Assembly: GCF_011397635.1 (NCBI RefSeq)
Contig: NC_064771.1
Span: forward strand, 16,493,379-16,557,378
Direction of reading: 5' to 3'
Length of the DNA stretch: 64,000 nt
Origin: Epinephelus fuscoguttatus
Lineage: Eukaryota > Chordata > Actinopteri > Perciformes > Serranidae
The position numbers and the translations under genes were made by a program. Each line of letters opens with the position of its first letter. Position 1 is the first letter of the stretch. Below, piece after piece: positions 1 to 14,300 of this stretch. A model generated the notes under the pieces. It was not told where the DNA came from and searched no databases. It saw only the letters and a program-made list of their open reading frames with translations.

Positions 1-2299
<2,299 letters not shown>

Positions 2300-3099
2300 A
2301 AAGTCGACCTCATTCCTAACCACGTTGATTTTTATTTAAACATTTGCATGTGCTGTAACAGCAGTGTGTCTTGTCAAATTACTGTGTTTAATTTTAAGAC
2401 GAGGGGTTCAGGGACCGGGAACGTTTGTTTGCCTTAATGCGCACCGTGGTTCTGCGAGCTGAAGATAAGCATGCACATCTTATCTCATCAGGCCTCTCAT
2501 CCGAGTTTGCAGCTGCTTGAAACTCTTCTTGTCAGGTCATCATGTTTGCAGTGCCACTTCGCAGTAGAGGACACATTGCACAATCATTTGACATATAAGT
2601 ACATAACATGTTTTTAGCATTTTACCTGTCAATGGTCAGTTTTAATGAGGAGAGGGTGTGTTTCTATGCACCGTGTGGCTGATGTGGACATTAATGCACT
2701 GTGATTAATTATTTAATAGACAGTTAGATACACATAATGTAACACAGTTAAGATTTACAGATATTCCAGTGTTATAAATCAGCTCCAGAAGTCATGAAAC
2801 ATTCAAGTACAGTATTGGGAGTGTTTGTGGTATCCTGTAGCTGCTATGCATGCAGACATTCCTCTATAGGAAACCCACTTAGACTAACTGTGAAGACTAC
2901 TTGTGACTGTATTTCCTGTCAAAACTAACCAACGCCATTCCCTACTCGGTTCATTCTTCTGTTTGTAAGTGACAACTTTCCTGAAAGTGCCTGCCTGAGA
3001 AATGCAGACATGTACTGTATACGAAGATAAAAAGGTTTTATTGACAATAAACTAAAATTTTAGTTTGATTTGTGGTAGTTTGTGTAAGTGCTTATTCCA
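2300..3099. other. Shared 3' UTR / intergenic space between convergent phkg2 and cfap119
   Basis: Non-coding sequence between the phkg2 stop codon and the cfap119 stop codon. It most likely holds the 3' UTR of phkg2, which would use the AATAAA at 3046-3051. No additional gene was seen. Confidence 0.6.
3037..3051. terminator. Back-to-back polyadenylation signals for phkg2 (+) and cfap119 (-)
   Basis: TTTATT at 3037-3042 is AATAAA on the minus strand, 58 bases beyond the cfap119 stop. AATAAA at 3046-3051 is on the plus strand, about 750 bases past the phkg2 stop. The two signals lie within 15 bases, so the mature mRNAs of the convergent genes probably overlap at their 3' ends. Confidence 0.6.
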
Positions 3100-5428
3100 T
3101 TATTTTTTGGCCTTGTGGTTGGGCTGTGGAGTATTTAGTGCCCTGCTGTGTTGATCTGCAATGTCTTTCATTTGCTGATCCAGTTGTCTAGACACAAGCG
3201 TCATCTGCTCTCTGACCTCTTTCTCAATCAGTGTCTTCAGTTCTGACTTCAAACCTGAAAGTGAGGAAACGAAGCAGTTACAGCACAACATCTGGGGTGC
3301 ATTTGACTTTTAAAAAAAAACAAAGTCCTTTTATGATTTGTGAGCCTACCAAGTTTGGCTCCCTCTGGCTCTTCACTGGATGCTTCCTGTGTTTGAGGTG
3401 AGCTGTCTGTTGTTGGTGCTGCTTCTGTTTCTTCTTCTATCACATTTTCAACATCTGGTGGAAGAAAAGTTCTTAAAAATATGAATAAATCTGGTTCCAG
3501 GTACTTATAAAACTTTTTGCTACTAAAACTGCTTGTAATTGTTACCTGGAGCAGAAGCATCCTCCACGGTAGGTTCATCCTGCTCTGGGATCCCAGAGTA
3601 AGTCAAAGACAAGTCAAGTTTCACCTGTGAGAAAAATATTACATGAATCAGAGCTTAAACTAACAATTATTTTCACTGTTGATTATTTTTTCAATTAATC
3701 GGTGAGTGATTTGGTCTATAAAATGTCATAAAGTGATGTAAAGTGTCAATCAGTGTTTCCCCAGGCCCAGGATGACACCCTCAAATGTCTTTTTATGTAC
3801 TCAACCCAAAGTTACCGTCTCACTTTGCCTACAAATGAGTAAATTTACAAAGCTATGGTCAAACTGTATTCCAAATTTTTTGTTGTTGACAAATTAATAG
3901 ATAGCCTTAAGGATCTTTGGTCTCCAAACCAACTTAATAATATTAATAATAATTAATATTATTAAGGTACTGAAATGTCTCCCAACTTGATAATGTATAC
4001 CTTTGTCAGACATCCCTTTTTCACAATGTAAAATAGTTAAAGAAAACTTTATACCCACAATACTCTTTGTATCTGAAATAGAAAAATATAATTCTTTTAA
4101 TAAAAAAGCCATTAAGTGATAAGAAACTAGTATCAGAAAAAAAACAGAAACCAAATAATTGATTGTCAAATTAGTTTGCGATTAATTTAAAAGTTGACAA
4201 CTAATCAATTAAGTGCTGCAGCTCTAATGTAGAATGTTACTCATTATTCTCTCTAGATATATTGCCACAGGACTGAAATCAAGTATAACAAGAATAAATG
4301 ATTGCAGAAGTTGTGTGAAACAGTTTGTGCAGAATAGCTAATTTCTGATTCTTACCTGTGGGGTGAAAATATATTTGTAGAGTTTGTAGTGTCTCACATA
4401 GTTGTTATGGATGTACTTTAATATGCAGTTCACTTCCTCAGAGCTGAACAGGCTGATACTAAAGGGAGGTCGCTGTCATGGGCAAACATAAATAACACAT
4501 GTGTGAAAATGTATGAGTTTTAAAATGAAATTATGACTAAAAATCTTAAGTATGTTTTACAGACCCTGACTGAGTGACAGAGAAGTAGCTCCTTGCAGTA
4601 TTGGAAACACTGCTCTATATTGTTGAGTGGAGTTTCTGCAAGACAGGATTTTAAACACTTTCCATGTACAGTTAAGGAACATTTAAATTAATTATCTGTT
4701 CATTTCATAATTATCTCTAAAGTGTTAGCTGCAGAGATAGCTCCTACTTTGATTTTGCACGTCACCCATGTTGAAAGTTGGTGTCATGTCACACAGCAGT
4801 GATAATAATATGACATACCTGTGTTAGCCTCATGGACGGACTTGATGATGGACAACAGAGCAGACGTCTGTTCCTTTTTGAAGCTGCGCTCTCTGCAGAA
4901 AAGCACTGTCTGCACATACAACTCCAGCAGGACTCCTCTTTTTGGTTCAGGGAGGTCAACTCCAAACACACTGCATAAAGCCCTGACACAGAGGAGGACA
5001 AGTGTGACAGAAACCTGTTTTAGTGTTGTGTGTGTGTGATTGTGTTTGAATAGATAGATGTGTGTCTGGTCATAAACAGGAGCAGAAACCTCTCCAGGTC
5101 AGGAATGAACTGCATTTTGTCGATCTCCTCCATGTCATGGTAGCTTACATCTGTCCTGGAAACACACAGGGGATGGATTCAGGGTTATGCTGTCTTGCAC
5201 AGTGTGAGTAAAGCAGCAAGCAGTTAAAATAAATATATAATGTGGATTGTACACACAGCTCTCACCATAGCATCAATTTCGCTGTCAGGGCCTGCGGTAC
5301 CTACATAACAAGACACAGCATTACACGGTAAAATTAAGGAGCAGGCACTAAACACCTACGTTATCTAACGTTATAGCTACAGCAAATCAAACTAAACATG
5401 AGGAACCTACCTTTATTTTGGTATCCAT
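3100..5428 (-). CDS. cfap119: Cilia- and flagella-associated protein 119 (CCDC189), complete, 9 exons
   Basis: Axoneme-associated protein needed for sperm flagella in mammals. Coding exons on the minus strand, 5' to 3': 5411-5428, 5266-5300, 5090-5155, 4819-4982, 4565-4635, 4356-4472, 3546-3624, 3350-3454 and 3100-3254. They join in phase to 269 codons plus stop. The protein starts MDTKIK and contains SYHDMEEIDKMQ, LYVQTVLFCRER, NNIEQCFQYCKELLLCHSV, RRPPFSISLFS and YKYIFTPQVKLDLSLTY, which I recognise as the CCDC189/C16orf93 core. An acidic linker follows, then a short coiled coil with the lysine-rich end NHKAKK. In human the orthologue sits beside PHKG2, which supports the call. The first exon carries only 18 coding bases. 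The donor after 4565 reads GTCTGT, which is weak but in phase. Confidence 0.85.
3658..4232. mobile_element. hAT-like MITE in cfap119 intron
   Basis: This stretch carries the hallmark words of a common fish MITE: ATTAATCGGTGAGTGATTTG, TGGTCTATAAAATG, CAGTGTTTCC and the end AGTGCTGCAGCTCTA, with AATTAATCG-like and TTGACAACTAATCAATTAAG sequence towards the two ends. It lies in the intron between 3624 and 4356. The boundaries are approximate and I did not find a clear target-site duplication. Confidence 0.55.
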
Positions 5429-5564
5429 GTCGTCATTTCTTTAGCTGAATTATAAATTACAAATTAGTTATCAATTAGTAATTTTTTATCATGTAAAAGT
5501 AACTGGTGAGACGTTTCATTGACAAAAACAGGCTCTTTTCATTACTGAGTTTGGCTGCCTCGCT

Positions 5565-5577
5565 GTATCCTAGCAAC
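5565..5577. promoter_or_regulatory. RFX X-box-like motif upstream of cfap119
   Basis: GTATCCTAGCAAC is an imperfect palindrome resembling the RFX-family X-box (GTNRCC, short spacer, RGYAAC). The right half AGCAAC is a perfect half-site; the left half GTATCC has one mismatch. It lies about 137 bases upstream of the cfap119 ATG, where X-boxes of ciliary genes usually sit. The function is inferred. Confidence 0.5.
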
Positions 5578-6764
5578 GTGTTGCCCCCGATTTTTTTCTA
5601 TTTCCGGTTTAGCGCGTTTTACACTCTATGGTTTTACAGAATACCGTCCAGCATCCGGATAAAATAAAATAAAATAAAATAAACAATAACAGTGTAAAAA
5701 AAAAATTAGGAATTGGGAAACGTATAATGATCAAAATATTATAGAAATAATCAAATATTTTTTGAAAACTAGTCCCATCTTTCCTGCATTCATAATATGT
5801 GAAATGCTGTAAAACTGTAAAGGCCCTATGCCTGTACGAATATCAGTGTACCTTAATTCCAGAATGACCACTTGTTTTTGTTAATTTCATTTTATTTGTA
5901 TTTATTCGTCATTGTTAATAATGTATGCTTTGCAGTTTAGCTCATCTACAGTAGCCTAATCTTGTAACCTGTAATGTCATATGACATGCCTTTTTGATTG
6001 TCAATAAAATTCTTTTTTTTAAAGTGAAAATATAAAAACCTGTGTTGTCATATACATAGACCCGATTTAGTCCACTGTTTTTGATAAAAGCACACAATTT
6101 ATTATTATTATTAAAACTCTGATGAAAAACCTAAAACGCAGATGACAATACTGAAACTACACACATAAAATATATATTAATTAACTAACCTTTAGACCAA
6201 ATTATATAATAAAATATAGTAGAACAAGAAAAAGAAATTAGAAATTCCAGTAGTTTATGAGGAGTCAGCATCATTCATAAATAGTTTATTTTCATTTCAT
6301 TTGGCAGTCAAAATTTGTGCTTTTAGGTCATCAGTTACCTCTACTTTTACTACAACATAGGCTACAGCTACTACCACGACAAGACCATCACTATTACTAT
6401 GAATGAATGAATTAATTAAATAATTATTTTTTTATTACTGTGTCATGCAAACAATGGGCAAACCAAGCCAGGACCAGAGTCCAGTGTAGGCCTACATGTT
6501 TTCAGACAATATTAAGAAAAAAATAATGATAATATTCTGCACCTATAGACTTCTGTTATTATCACAACCTTACTTTACTTAACTCCAGGTACTAGGCCTA
6601 GCAATGGGACCAAACATACTGTAAGTAAACTTATTTGTACTGTGACACAAAAGTATCACTAAACTACTTATTTACTACTTATTTAAGTACATATAAATAG
6701 GTACATTTTTTTCTGGGTAGCCCTGCACTAAAATTATCAACTTCTTATAGTAATATTAACAAAA

Positions 6765-6860
6765 CATTTTATTTATAGACGCCTTTTAAGACACTCAAGG
6801 TCACCTTACAGGCAAGGATAGAGAAAATAATAGCAGATTGATAAAGTCAACGAGATAAGG
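6765..6860. repeat. Dispersed repeat, copy 1 (TTTATAGACGCCTTTTAAGACACTC type)
   Basis: The core acattttatttatagacgcc followed by ttttaagacactcaagg, then a cacctta-like run, closely resembles the stretch at 31745-31830 (attttatttataagcgcctt, tcaagacacccaagg). This is a common interspersed sequence in fish genomes. Its transposon class is not clear from this window. Confidence 0.5.
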
Positions 6861-7665
6861 AATAAAGTAACGTAAAAAATAAATAATAATAACATAAATA
6901 AATATTCAGCAAAACAATTCTGTGTAAATTGTAAGCTAGACAAATGGGAGGCAAACTGAACAGGCTGTGTGTTTTACCTCAGAATGATAATTATGGAAGA
7001 AGGGACAGTGCTGGCTGTGATTGCTTGTTCTTCGTCACATGACATGCTTTGCGAGCTGCTGCCTTCCAAAAGTTGAACTTTCTTTATTTTTAACTTTTCT
7101 TTTTTTACCTAAAATAGGTGCTCAGGAATGTGTGCGTGTCTATATTGAAAACAATGAATTGGAGGGCGGAAAAAATGCAGCATGTGTTCGGCCCCCTATA
7201 TATTTAGAACGTGTATTTTCCCCTCACGCTAATCAAAAAACACAAAATAACAGTGGACTTTTATTTTGAGGCACAAATTGGTGCGTAATCTTTCTGGCAA
7301 GGGACCCCGAACCCCATATGTGCCCCCCCTAATGTTGAAACCACACCTACGCCCTTGTGCATACACAATACTAGCCCACTACTAGGCCTGATGAAAAACT
7401 GATGTGAGGATGCTATCACTAATAATAAATAATACTTTATAATAATAAACTACAATAAATAATGCAACTAAACTAACTTTTTAGAACCCCTCACTAAATG
7501 AGTTGAATGTAATAAGTGAGTAAAAAAAAAAGAAAAAAAAACATCCATCCTGCTGGCAAACATGAATGAACAGACAAACAGATATTATTGACATAAATAA
7601 TGCTATTTTCTGATTTAAGAGTTGTTTTTAATTTCACATCTCTCCGTCGATGCTGCATGACAGCC

Positions 7666-7679
7666 GTATCCATGGCAAC
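7666..7679. promoter_or_regulatory. RFX X-box-like motif upstream of the tubby-family gene
   Basis: GTATCCATGGCAAC fits the X-box pattern GTNNCC, a two-base AT spacer and GGCAAC. It is a near-perfect palindrome around ATGG. It lies about 650 bases upstream of the first coding exon, so it could sit in the promoter of a transcript with a noncoding first exon near 7.7-7.9 kb. That exon itself could not be defined. Confidence 0.5.
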
Positions 7680-8321
7680 GAGACAAACCTGACGGAGCGT
7701 CCCGCTGATAACCAACGTCTGTTTATGTTCTTGGTCTCTGGGATGTTTTAGGTTAATTTAATGGTGCTATAGGGGATTTGTTTGCACAGTGAGGCACGTT
7801 TGGGTGAAACCCTGAAGCTTTAGGCCAATTCGCGGTGAGTACTGCGGCTTCCGTGTTTGTTACGCCCGGGTAAGTGATGCAGAGTGCAGACTGCTGGCTG
7901 TGAGGTACATGGAGTGACAGGAGCAGCAGGTGATCACCTTCTTGTTTCTCTCGTCTCACGTTTCAGCTGTAACATTAGGCCTCAGCATCTCCATGAAGCA
8001 GCCGTGGAAAGCCTGCTTTGCCCCCGAGACTGCTTGTCCGCACTGACTGAGCTGTGCAGTGCAGTTTAAGAACATTATCCCCTTTTAATCCACTTTGCCT
8101 TCTGCTACATGCAGGTGGACAGACTGTCAGATGGAGCAGGGTGCCACAATCAGACACCCGTGTCCATGTGTAATTGCTCTTTTATTTTGGAAACTGAACC
8201 ATTTCTCACACTGAACTTTGGTCCTGGATTTCATCTGTTTTTGGTTTCTTTGGGGTTTTTTTTAAGTGGGCCCATCTGTATTCTTAGTGATTGTTATCAA
8301 CAGTGAGTCTTTAATTCAGAC

Positions 8322-11300
8322 ATGGAGGACCCTGATATGCGACAACAGAAGCTGGACAATCAGGTAAATAAATGAGAATTATGTAACTACTTAATATCAA
8401 GCATACATTACATAACCCAGGTATGTTTTGGTTTACTTTAAACTGGTATAAGAATTAAAATGTGTCTCAAATAACCTACAAATAGCAGTTATTTTTACGT
8501 TGAGTACATTTTGGCTGTGTTTCTGTGTCAGAAACACATTTACGATAAATAGGCCCATAATATTTATCATAAAAACAGGAACGTATTCCTTGACAAGCGA
8601 ACAAGTGGATAAAATTGAGGCAGAGCTTTGCAAATAAATAAAGCTTTCTTGAGTCTCATGAGGTCATACCTGTGTCAGAACCACCTGCTGTTTGGAGCCA
8701 CTCATCTTGCTCATCTTAAAGTCCTGGTCTGTACACAGTATGTGAGCTACTGGCTTTAAATCAGTAAAGTACTACATAAATACCTTCTATCAGAAAAAAA
8801 CAGCACATAGTCAGTAGTAGAAGTACAGATACTAACTAAAAGAAGCTGTGGTAACCTAATAGTAGTTTTGGAATAGCAGTAAACAGTAACAATGATGTAC
8901 CTGCATTTAAAATCTTGCATCCATAATCAGCATTTGTATCATATTTAGCTGAATATAGTGAATACAGTGGACAGTTTGCTATCTAGAATTTGTGAAAATA
9001 CTACAACCATTGTAAGTATTATTAGCCTACAAGTAATTATCCAAATAAAGTTAAAGAAAAAGGTTATCTGGTTTCTTTCTTGGTTAAATAATACAATACA
9101 ATGTTATAATTCTGACGTTAAGACATGCTTCATAATACCAATGGTGTTTAACTCTGTTTCTTCTGTAGTTGTCAGCATATGTGATATAAAAAAAGCAGCA
9201 GTACCCTCAAATATAATGAAATGACACACTCTTGTACAGCTTATCACCTTACCAACAATATGTACTGTAGAAAAGTATGGGTAAAAACAATGATCTGAAG
9301 GTGAAAAGGTCAAAAGTGAGACAATAATGCACATTAAAGGTGCAGTCAGCTATTCTGATCCATATCAACAATGTTTCTCCAGAATCGCTGACTCCACCTT
9401 TAAAGCCCAGTTCAGACCAAAGATTTGCAACAAGATGAAAACATTTTTAAAATATTGCTGGAAAACTTTGCAGCAGTGTGAACTGACCCAATTCAAGCCA
9501 GCTGATGGTGTCACCTGCGACTCAGTGAGTCAAGTCTCCAGCAGCAGGTTGTAGAGCGTAAGGTTAGTCACCTATTTCAACAGCCAGTCAGCTTGTAGCA
9601 ATGTCTGCTGGCCAAGTGAGTTGCAAATTGTACGCAGATGGCATGCATGGCTGCTGTGGCATTCTCAGACAACAGCCCTCTGTGCCCACCAAGCATGAGT
9701 CCATCTCATTTACATTCCCATGGCAGGTAACACGTATGCCAGTCTCTGTCCTCACGTTATGTCCGTGTCGGGTGTTGGGTCGCTGCTGTTGCTTCCTTTG
9801 CTTATGTCGCATACACATAGCCAACTCATTGACTGGTTAAATGGTGCTAACTATTTTAAATTATTGTGGCATATTTATTATGAATACGGCCCACCTGAAG
9901 CTCAGGTCGCTCTGTTTATGTTTGCACCGTTTCATCATCACTACTAGAAATATGTAGCAAGTATCTCACTGTTCATATTTTTAAAAGTTATAAATTACAT
10001 TCACCTACAAAATAAGCCTGAAAAGCTGGAAATCAGAACGACAGTACAGAGAGTTGTTGCTATGGAGACGATACACCATCTTATCTGGATGCCTTGGTGT
10101 TAACTGGCGGGATCGCAAGTTCCAACTTATCGTCACGAATCTTTGGTCTGAACTGGGCTTTCGTCATTGCTGCATAGACACAGATAAGAAGCAGTTTTTA
10201 TCTGTAGTTGTATCCCCACATATAAGCATTGAGTTGTCAGTTTGAATGCAGTTTCATTTCTCCCACAGCGAACCCTTTTGATGAAAAAACAGCAAAAGAA
10301 GAGGGCTGATACTCAGATGGTGGTAGCCAATCGGGATGTTCGCCAAAAGAACCGAAAGCACAAAGCCGCTCACTCTGATGAAACACCTCTGTTGATCAGC
10401 CAATCCCTGAGCAACACTTCCCTGACTGGTTAGTATTACAATCATTTATTATTCTGTGTAGCATGGACCACTGAACGCATCTGAACATGCTCCCCCTGGC
10501 ACCCCCACTTCTGCAGTCCATGCTATGAAGCATTTTTTTTTAAATATAAAATATAATGTCATTGTATGATGCAATTATGTTCTGTCTCTTAAATTATGTT
10601 CTGTTCGTTTTTCTTGGAGATCAAGTTGAACACGCCCATGATAACCCACTGGATGAGATTACATTAGGTGAATGCAATATGACAACAAGCGCGACGTTAG
10701 ATGAGATGCCTTCGGAGAATCCCATTACTCCAAAGACAATGAACTTGGAGGTTGACAAAGAGCCCGAGGTGAAGTGTGAAGTGGAGAACGACGCTCAGGT
10801 GGAGGGGAAAAAGCCAAAGAAGAAAGAAGGGAAAAAAGAGAAAGCCAAACGTAAGAACATGAAAGCAGAATATTTTATTCTAATGGGAAAAAAAATTGTA
10901 TCTGTGTGTGTGTGTGCGCAAATTACTTGCTCAGTTTTGAGGATTCAAACAGGCCTACTGTAGTATGTATCAAAGAGTATGTACACACTCATTTTGGGTC
11001 ATTATGGTACGTGTCAATTTGTCTTCTATGACTCAAAAAAGTGGCAGAAGAGCTGCACGATGCTCAATTATTTAGTCTGTGACGTAATAGGTCAACCAGA
11101 AAAAGGTCCAATACTAACAAGCTGAAAGGGGGTAGGTAGTCGAATTAAATGGCCTAGTCGAGCTATACCTGTAGCTCGATTTAACTGTGCATGTAAACAT
11201 ACTGAGTGCTACCAGAATGCATTGCACAGCTGCTTACATAGACAATAAATGGGAAGTGTGGAAATGATGGATGCTGTTGACACAGACCATCAGTGGTCTG

Positions 11301-14300
11301 TGACTCTACACGTGTTTGTGTATATTCTTTGTTTTTATGCAAGCACGTGTAAAGCTGGGAACGACTTCTCTTTTATAAATGACACATCAGAAACTCGTTG
11401 CTTTGCTTTCCATCAGAGGCGGAGCAGAATGATGAAAAGGAGAAAGACAAGGAGAAAAAGGAGAAAAAAACAAAGAAGAAAAACAAAGCGAAAGAATCTG
11501 AAGACCCACAAAAGACAAACAAGACCACCAAACAAGAGTGTAAAAGTAACAAGTTCAATTTATCTTTAATATATCAGCACTCTTTTAAAGTCACAGCTTT
11601 TACAACATTCAAGAGTCTCTTCTTTTGCAGAGAAACACTTGCAGGAGGCTTCAACCCAGGAAACAGAGTCAGTGGTGGAAGAAGCAAGTCCAAAGAAGAA
11701 TAAATGTGATGAAAGTGATGATGAAGAGGATGACGTGTCCCAAAAGCCTGTCCCTCAGACACCTAAGAGGAAAAAACAACTGGACACATGTAGCGATAAT
11801 CTTGCCCTGTGCATTTTACGAGTAACAATACAACAAAGCTGGTGTAAAGCATATATTTGCATGTGTGGTCTCCACAGCCAGGTGCCAAATAAGTGAGGAA
11901 AGCAAAGACGAGGACGTCCAGGAAAAGGAGAAAAAAGAAAAAAAGACAAAGAAATCAGAGAAAACTACGCCGAGTCTCGCTTCCCTCAACTCCAACTACA
12001 GGGAGTGTTCATCCTCAGGCAGTGAATCCAATGAAAGAGTGAGTTACTACCAGCCAAACTGTTTCTTGTTTTGTCAAATAGGCGAGTACAACGCATGGCC
12101 AAATCATTCTCACTCTCTTTCTCATTTCAGCCAACATCTCCATTGTCAGTGGAGGACCTTGAGAAGTTTGCTGTGCGTCCAGCCCCCAGAGATGTGACGA
12201 TCCAGTGTAGGGTCACCAGGGACAGGAGAGGCATGGAGAAGGGCATCTATCCGACTTACTACCTCCACATGGAGAAGGAGGATGGCAAAAGGGTTGGCAC
12301 TTCTGCAGTCTGAACCCATTCATTGTGCACATAGATTTTTAGACATGATTGTGTTTTCTTGAGCTATCATAGCCTACTTCTATTGAAGTCTGTCTTAAAT
12401 ATATGTTTCCCGTTGTGCCATCTGCAAGGTGTTTCTAATGGCAGGAAGAAAAAGGAAGAAGTGCAAAACATCCAACTATCTCATCTCCACTGACCCGACA
12501 AACCTGTCCAGAGACACAAACTGCTACATAGGAAAACTAAGGTATGACTCTTAGATTTTTACCTTGTGAAAGAACACTAAACAGTCGTTTTCCTCTACAT
12601 TAATTGACGACACTTGTTAAGGCTCCAATTTCATGTTGTCAGTCAAGTTTGCAAAAACCCCTTCAGGTAATATTTCAAAATGCATTCTAAGTAAGTGGCT
12701 AAACCTGCACTTGAGGCATTTATTTTGGCAGACATTCTTACTTGTCATAGCAGGAAAAGAACTGGTGTAAGTAATAACACTAAAAATGTTCAATTCGAGT
12801 ATCTCAGTAAGCCCCACCACTGAGCCAGAATCGTAACACCAGTGCCATGGCACTAAAACACCTGAAATGGAGATGAGCCTATGCTGGCGATTTCCCTGCT
12901 ATGACATGTCAAAATATCTGCCATGAAAAAGGACTCCTGATTACAGAAACTTTAACAGCCATGTTTCAAACATTCTATTTTCTGTTTTCCTGTGATAACA
13001 AGTTCATTTTATCTGCTTTATCGAGATCAATAGGTTATGTCATTATGTCGAAATAACGTTTTACCAATATAACAGTATGCAGATCTTGGGCTCTTAAGAT
13101 AATGGCATGATTTGAGATAACGAGGAAACAATGTTTATAAATTAAACATAGTAGGCCTAGACCATTGTGTGTCAAGATTTTCCAGACCATGCTGACTGCT
13201 TTGATAGTGTCACCACGAGGCGATGGTAAACATCCCCACTGGTGCACATAGATTTTTAGACATGATTGTGTTTTCTTGAGCTATCATAGCCTACTTCTAT
13301 TGAAGTCTGTCTTAAATATATGTTTCCCGTTGTGCCATCTGCAAGGTGTTTCTAATGGCAGGAAGAAAAAGGAAGAAGTGCAAAACATCCAACTATCTCA
13401 TCTCCACTGACCCGACAAACCTGTCCAGAGACACAAACTGCTACATAGGAAAACTAAGGTATGACTCTTAGATTTTTACCTTGTGAAAGAACACTAAACA
13501 GTCGTTTTCCTCTACATTAATTGACAGACACTTGTTAAGGCTCCAATTTCATGTTGTCAGTCAAGTTTGCAAAAACCCCCCTTCAGGTAATATTTCAAAA
13601 TGCATTCTAAGTAAGTGGCTAAACCTGCACTTGAGGCATTTATTTTGGCAGACATTCTTACTTGTCATAGCAGGAAAAGAACTGGTGTAAGTAATAACAC
13701 TAAAAATGTTCAATTCGAGTATCTCAGTAAGCCCCACCACTGAGCCAGAATGCGTAACACCAGTGCCATGGCACTAAAACACCTGAAATGGAGATGAGCC
13801 TATGCTGGCGATTTCCCTGCTATGACATGTCAAAATATCTGCCATGAAAAAGGACTCCTGATTACAGAAACTTTAACAGCCATGTTTCAAACATTCTATT
13901 TTCTGTTTTCCTGTGATAACAAGTTCATTTTATCTGCTTTATCGAGATCAATAGGTTATGTCATTATGTCGAAATAACGTTTTTACCAATATAACAGTAT
14001 GCTCGAGATCTTGGGCTCTTAAGATAATGGCATGATTTGAGATAACGAGGAAACAATGTTTCGTAAATTAAACATAGTAGGCCTAGACCATTGTGTGTCA
14101 AGATTTTCCAGACCATGCTGACTGCTTTGATAGTGTCACCAATTAAGCTGAGGCGATGGTAAACATCCCCACTGGAAGCGAGACTTGAGCAGTACATTAA
14201 CGCCCTGTCATCCAGTCCACACTTATTTCACCTTCTGTAAACAACATAGATAGTGCTAACCTTCACCAGGCTGACTGACAGCAGAAATCTACAGAACCAA

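Larger units (their letters stand above)
5429..7600. other. Intergenic spacer between cfap119 and the tubby-family gene
   Basis: AT-rich spacer of more than 2 kb with no supported exon. The left end is the cfap119 promoter. Further right are a short ATAAA-type pentamer array (about 5660-5682) and a dispersed repeat at 6765-6860. Short reading frames here show no family signature. Confidence 0.6.

Noticed and set aside
3894-4169. Minus-strand open frame of 91 codons with hydrophobic content
   Set aside because: It lies inside the MITE in the cfap119 intron and the residues reflect A/T bias.
10053-10066. X-box-like word as a tubby-gene regulatory site
   Set aside because: It lies inside a DNA transposon in intron 1. 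Kept only as part of the transposon finding, not as a separate regulatory feature.
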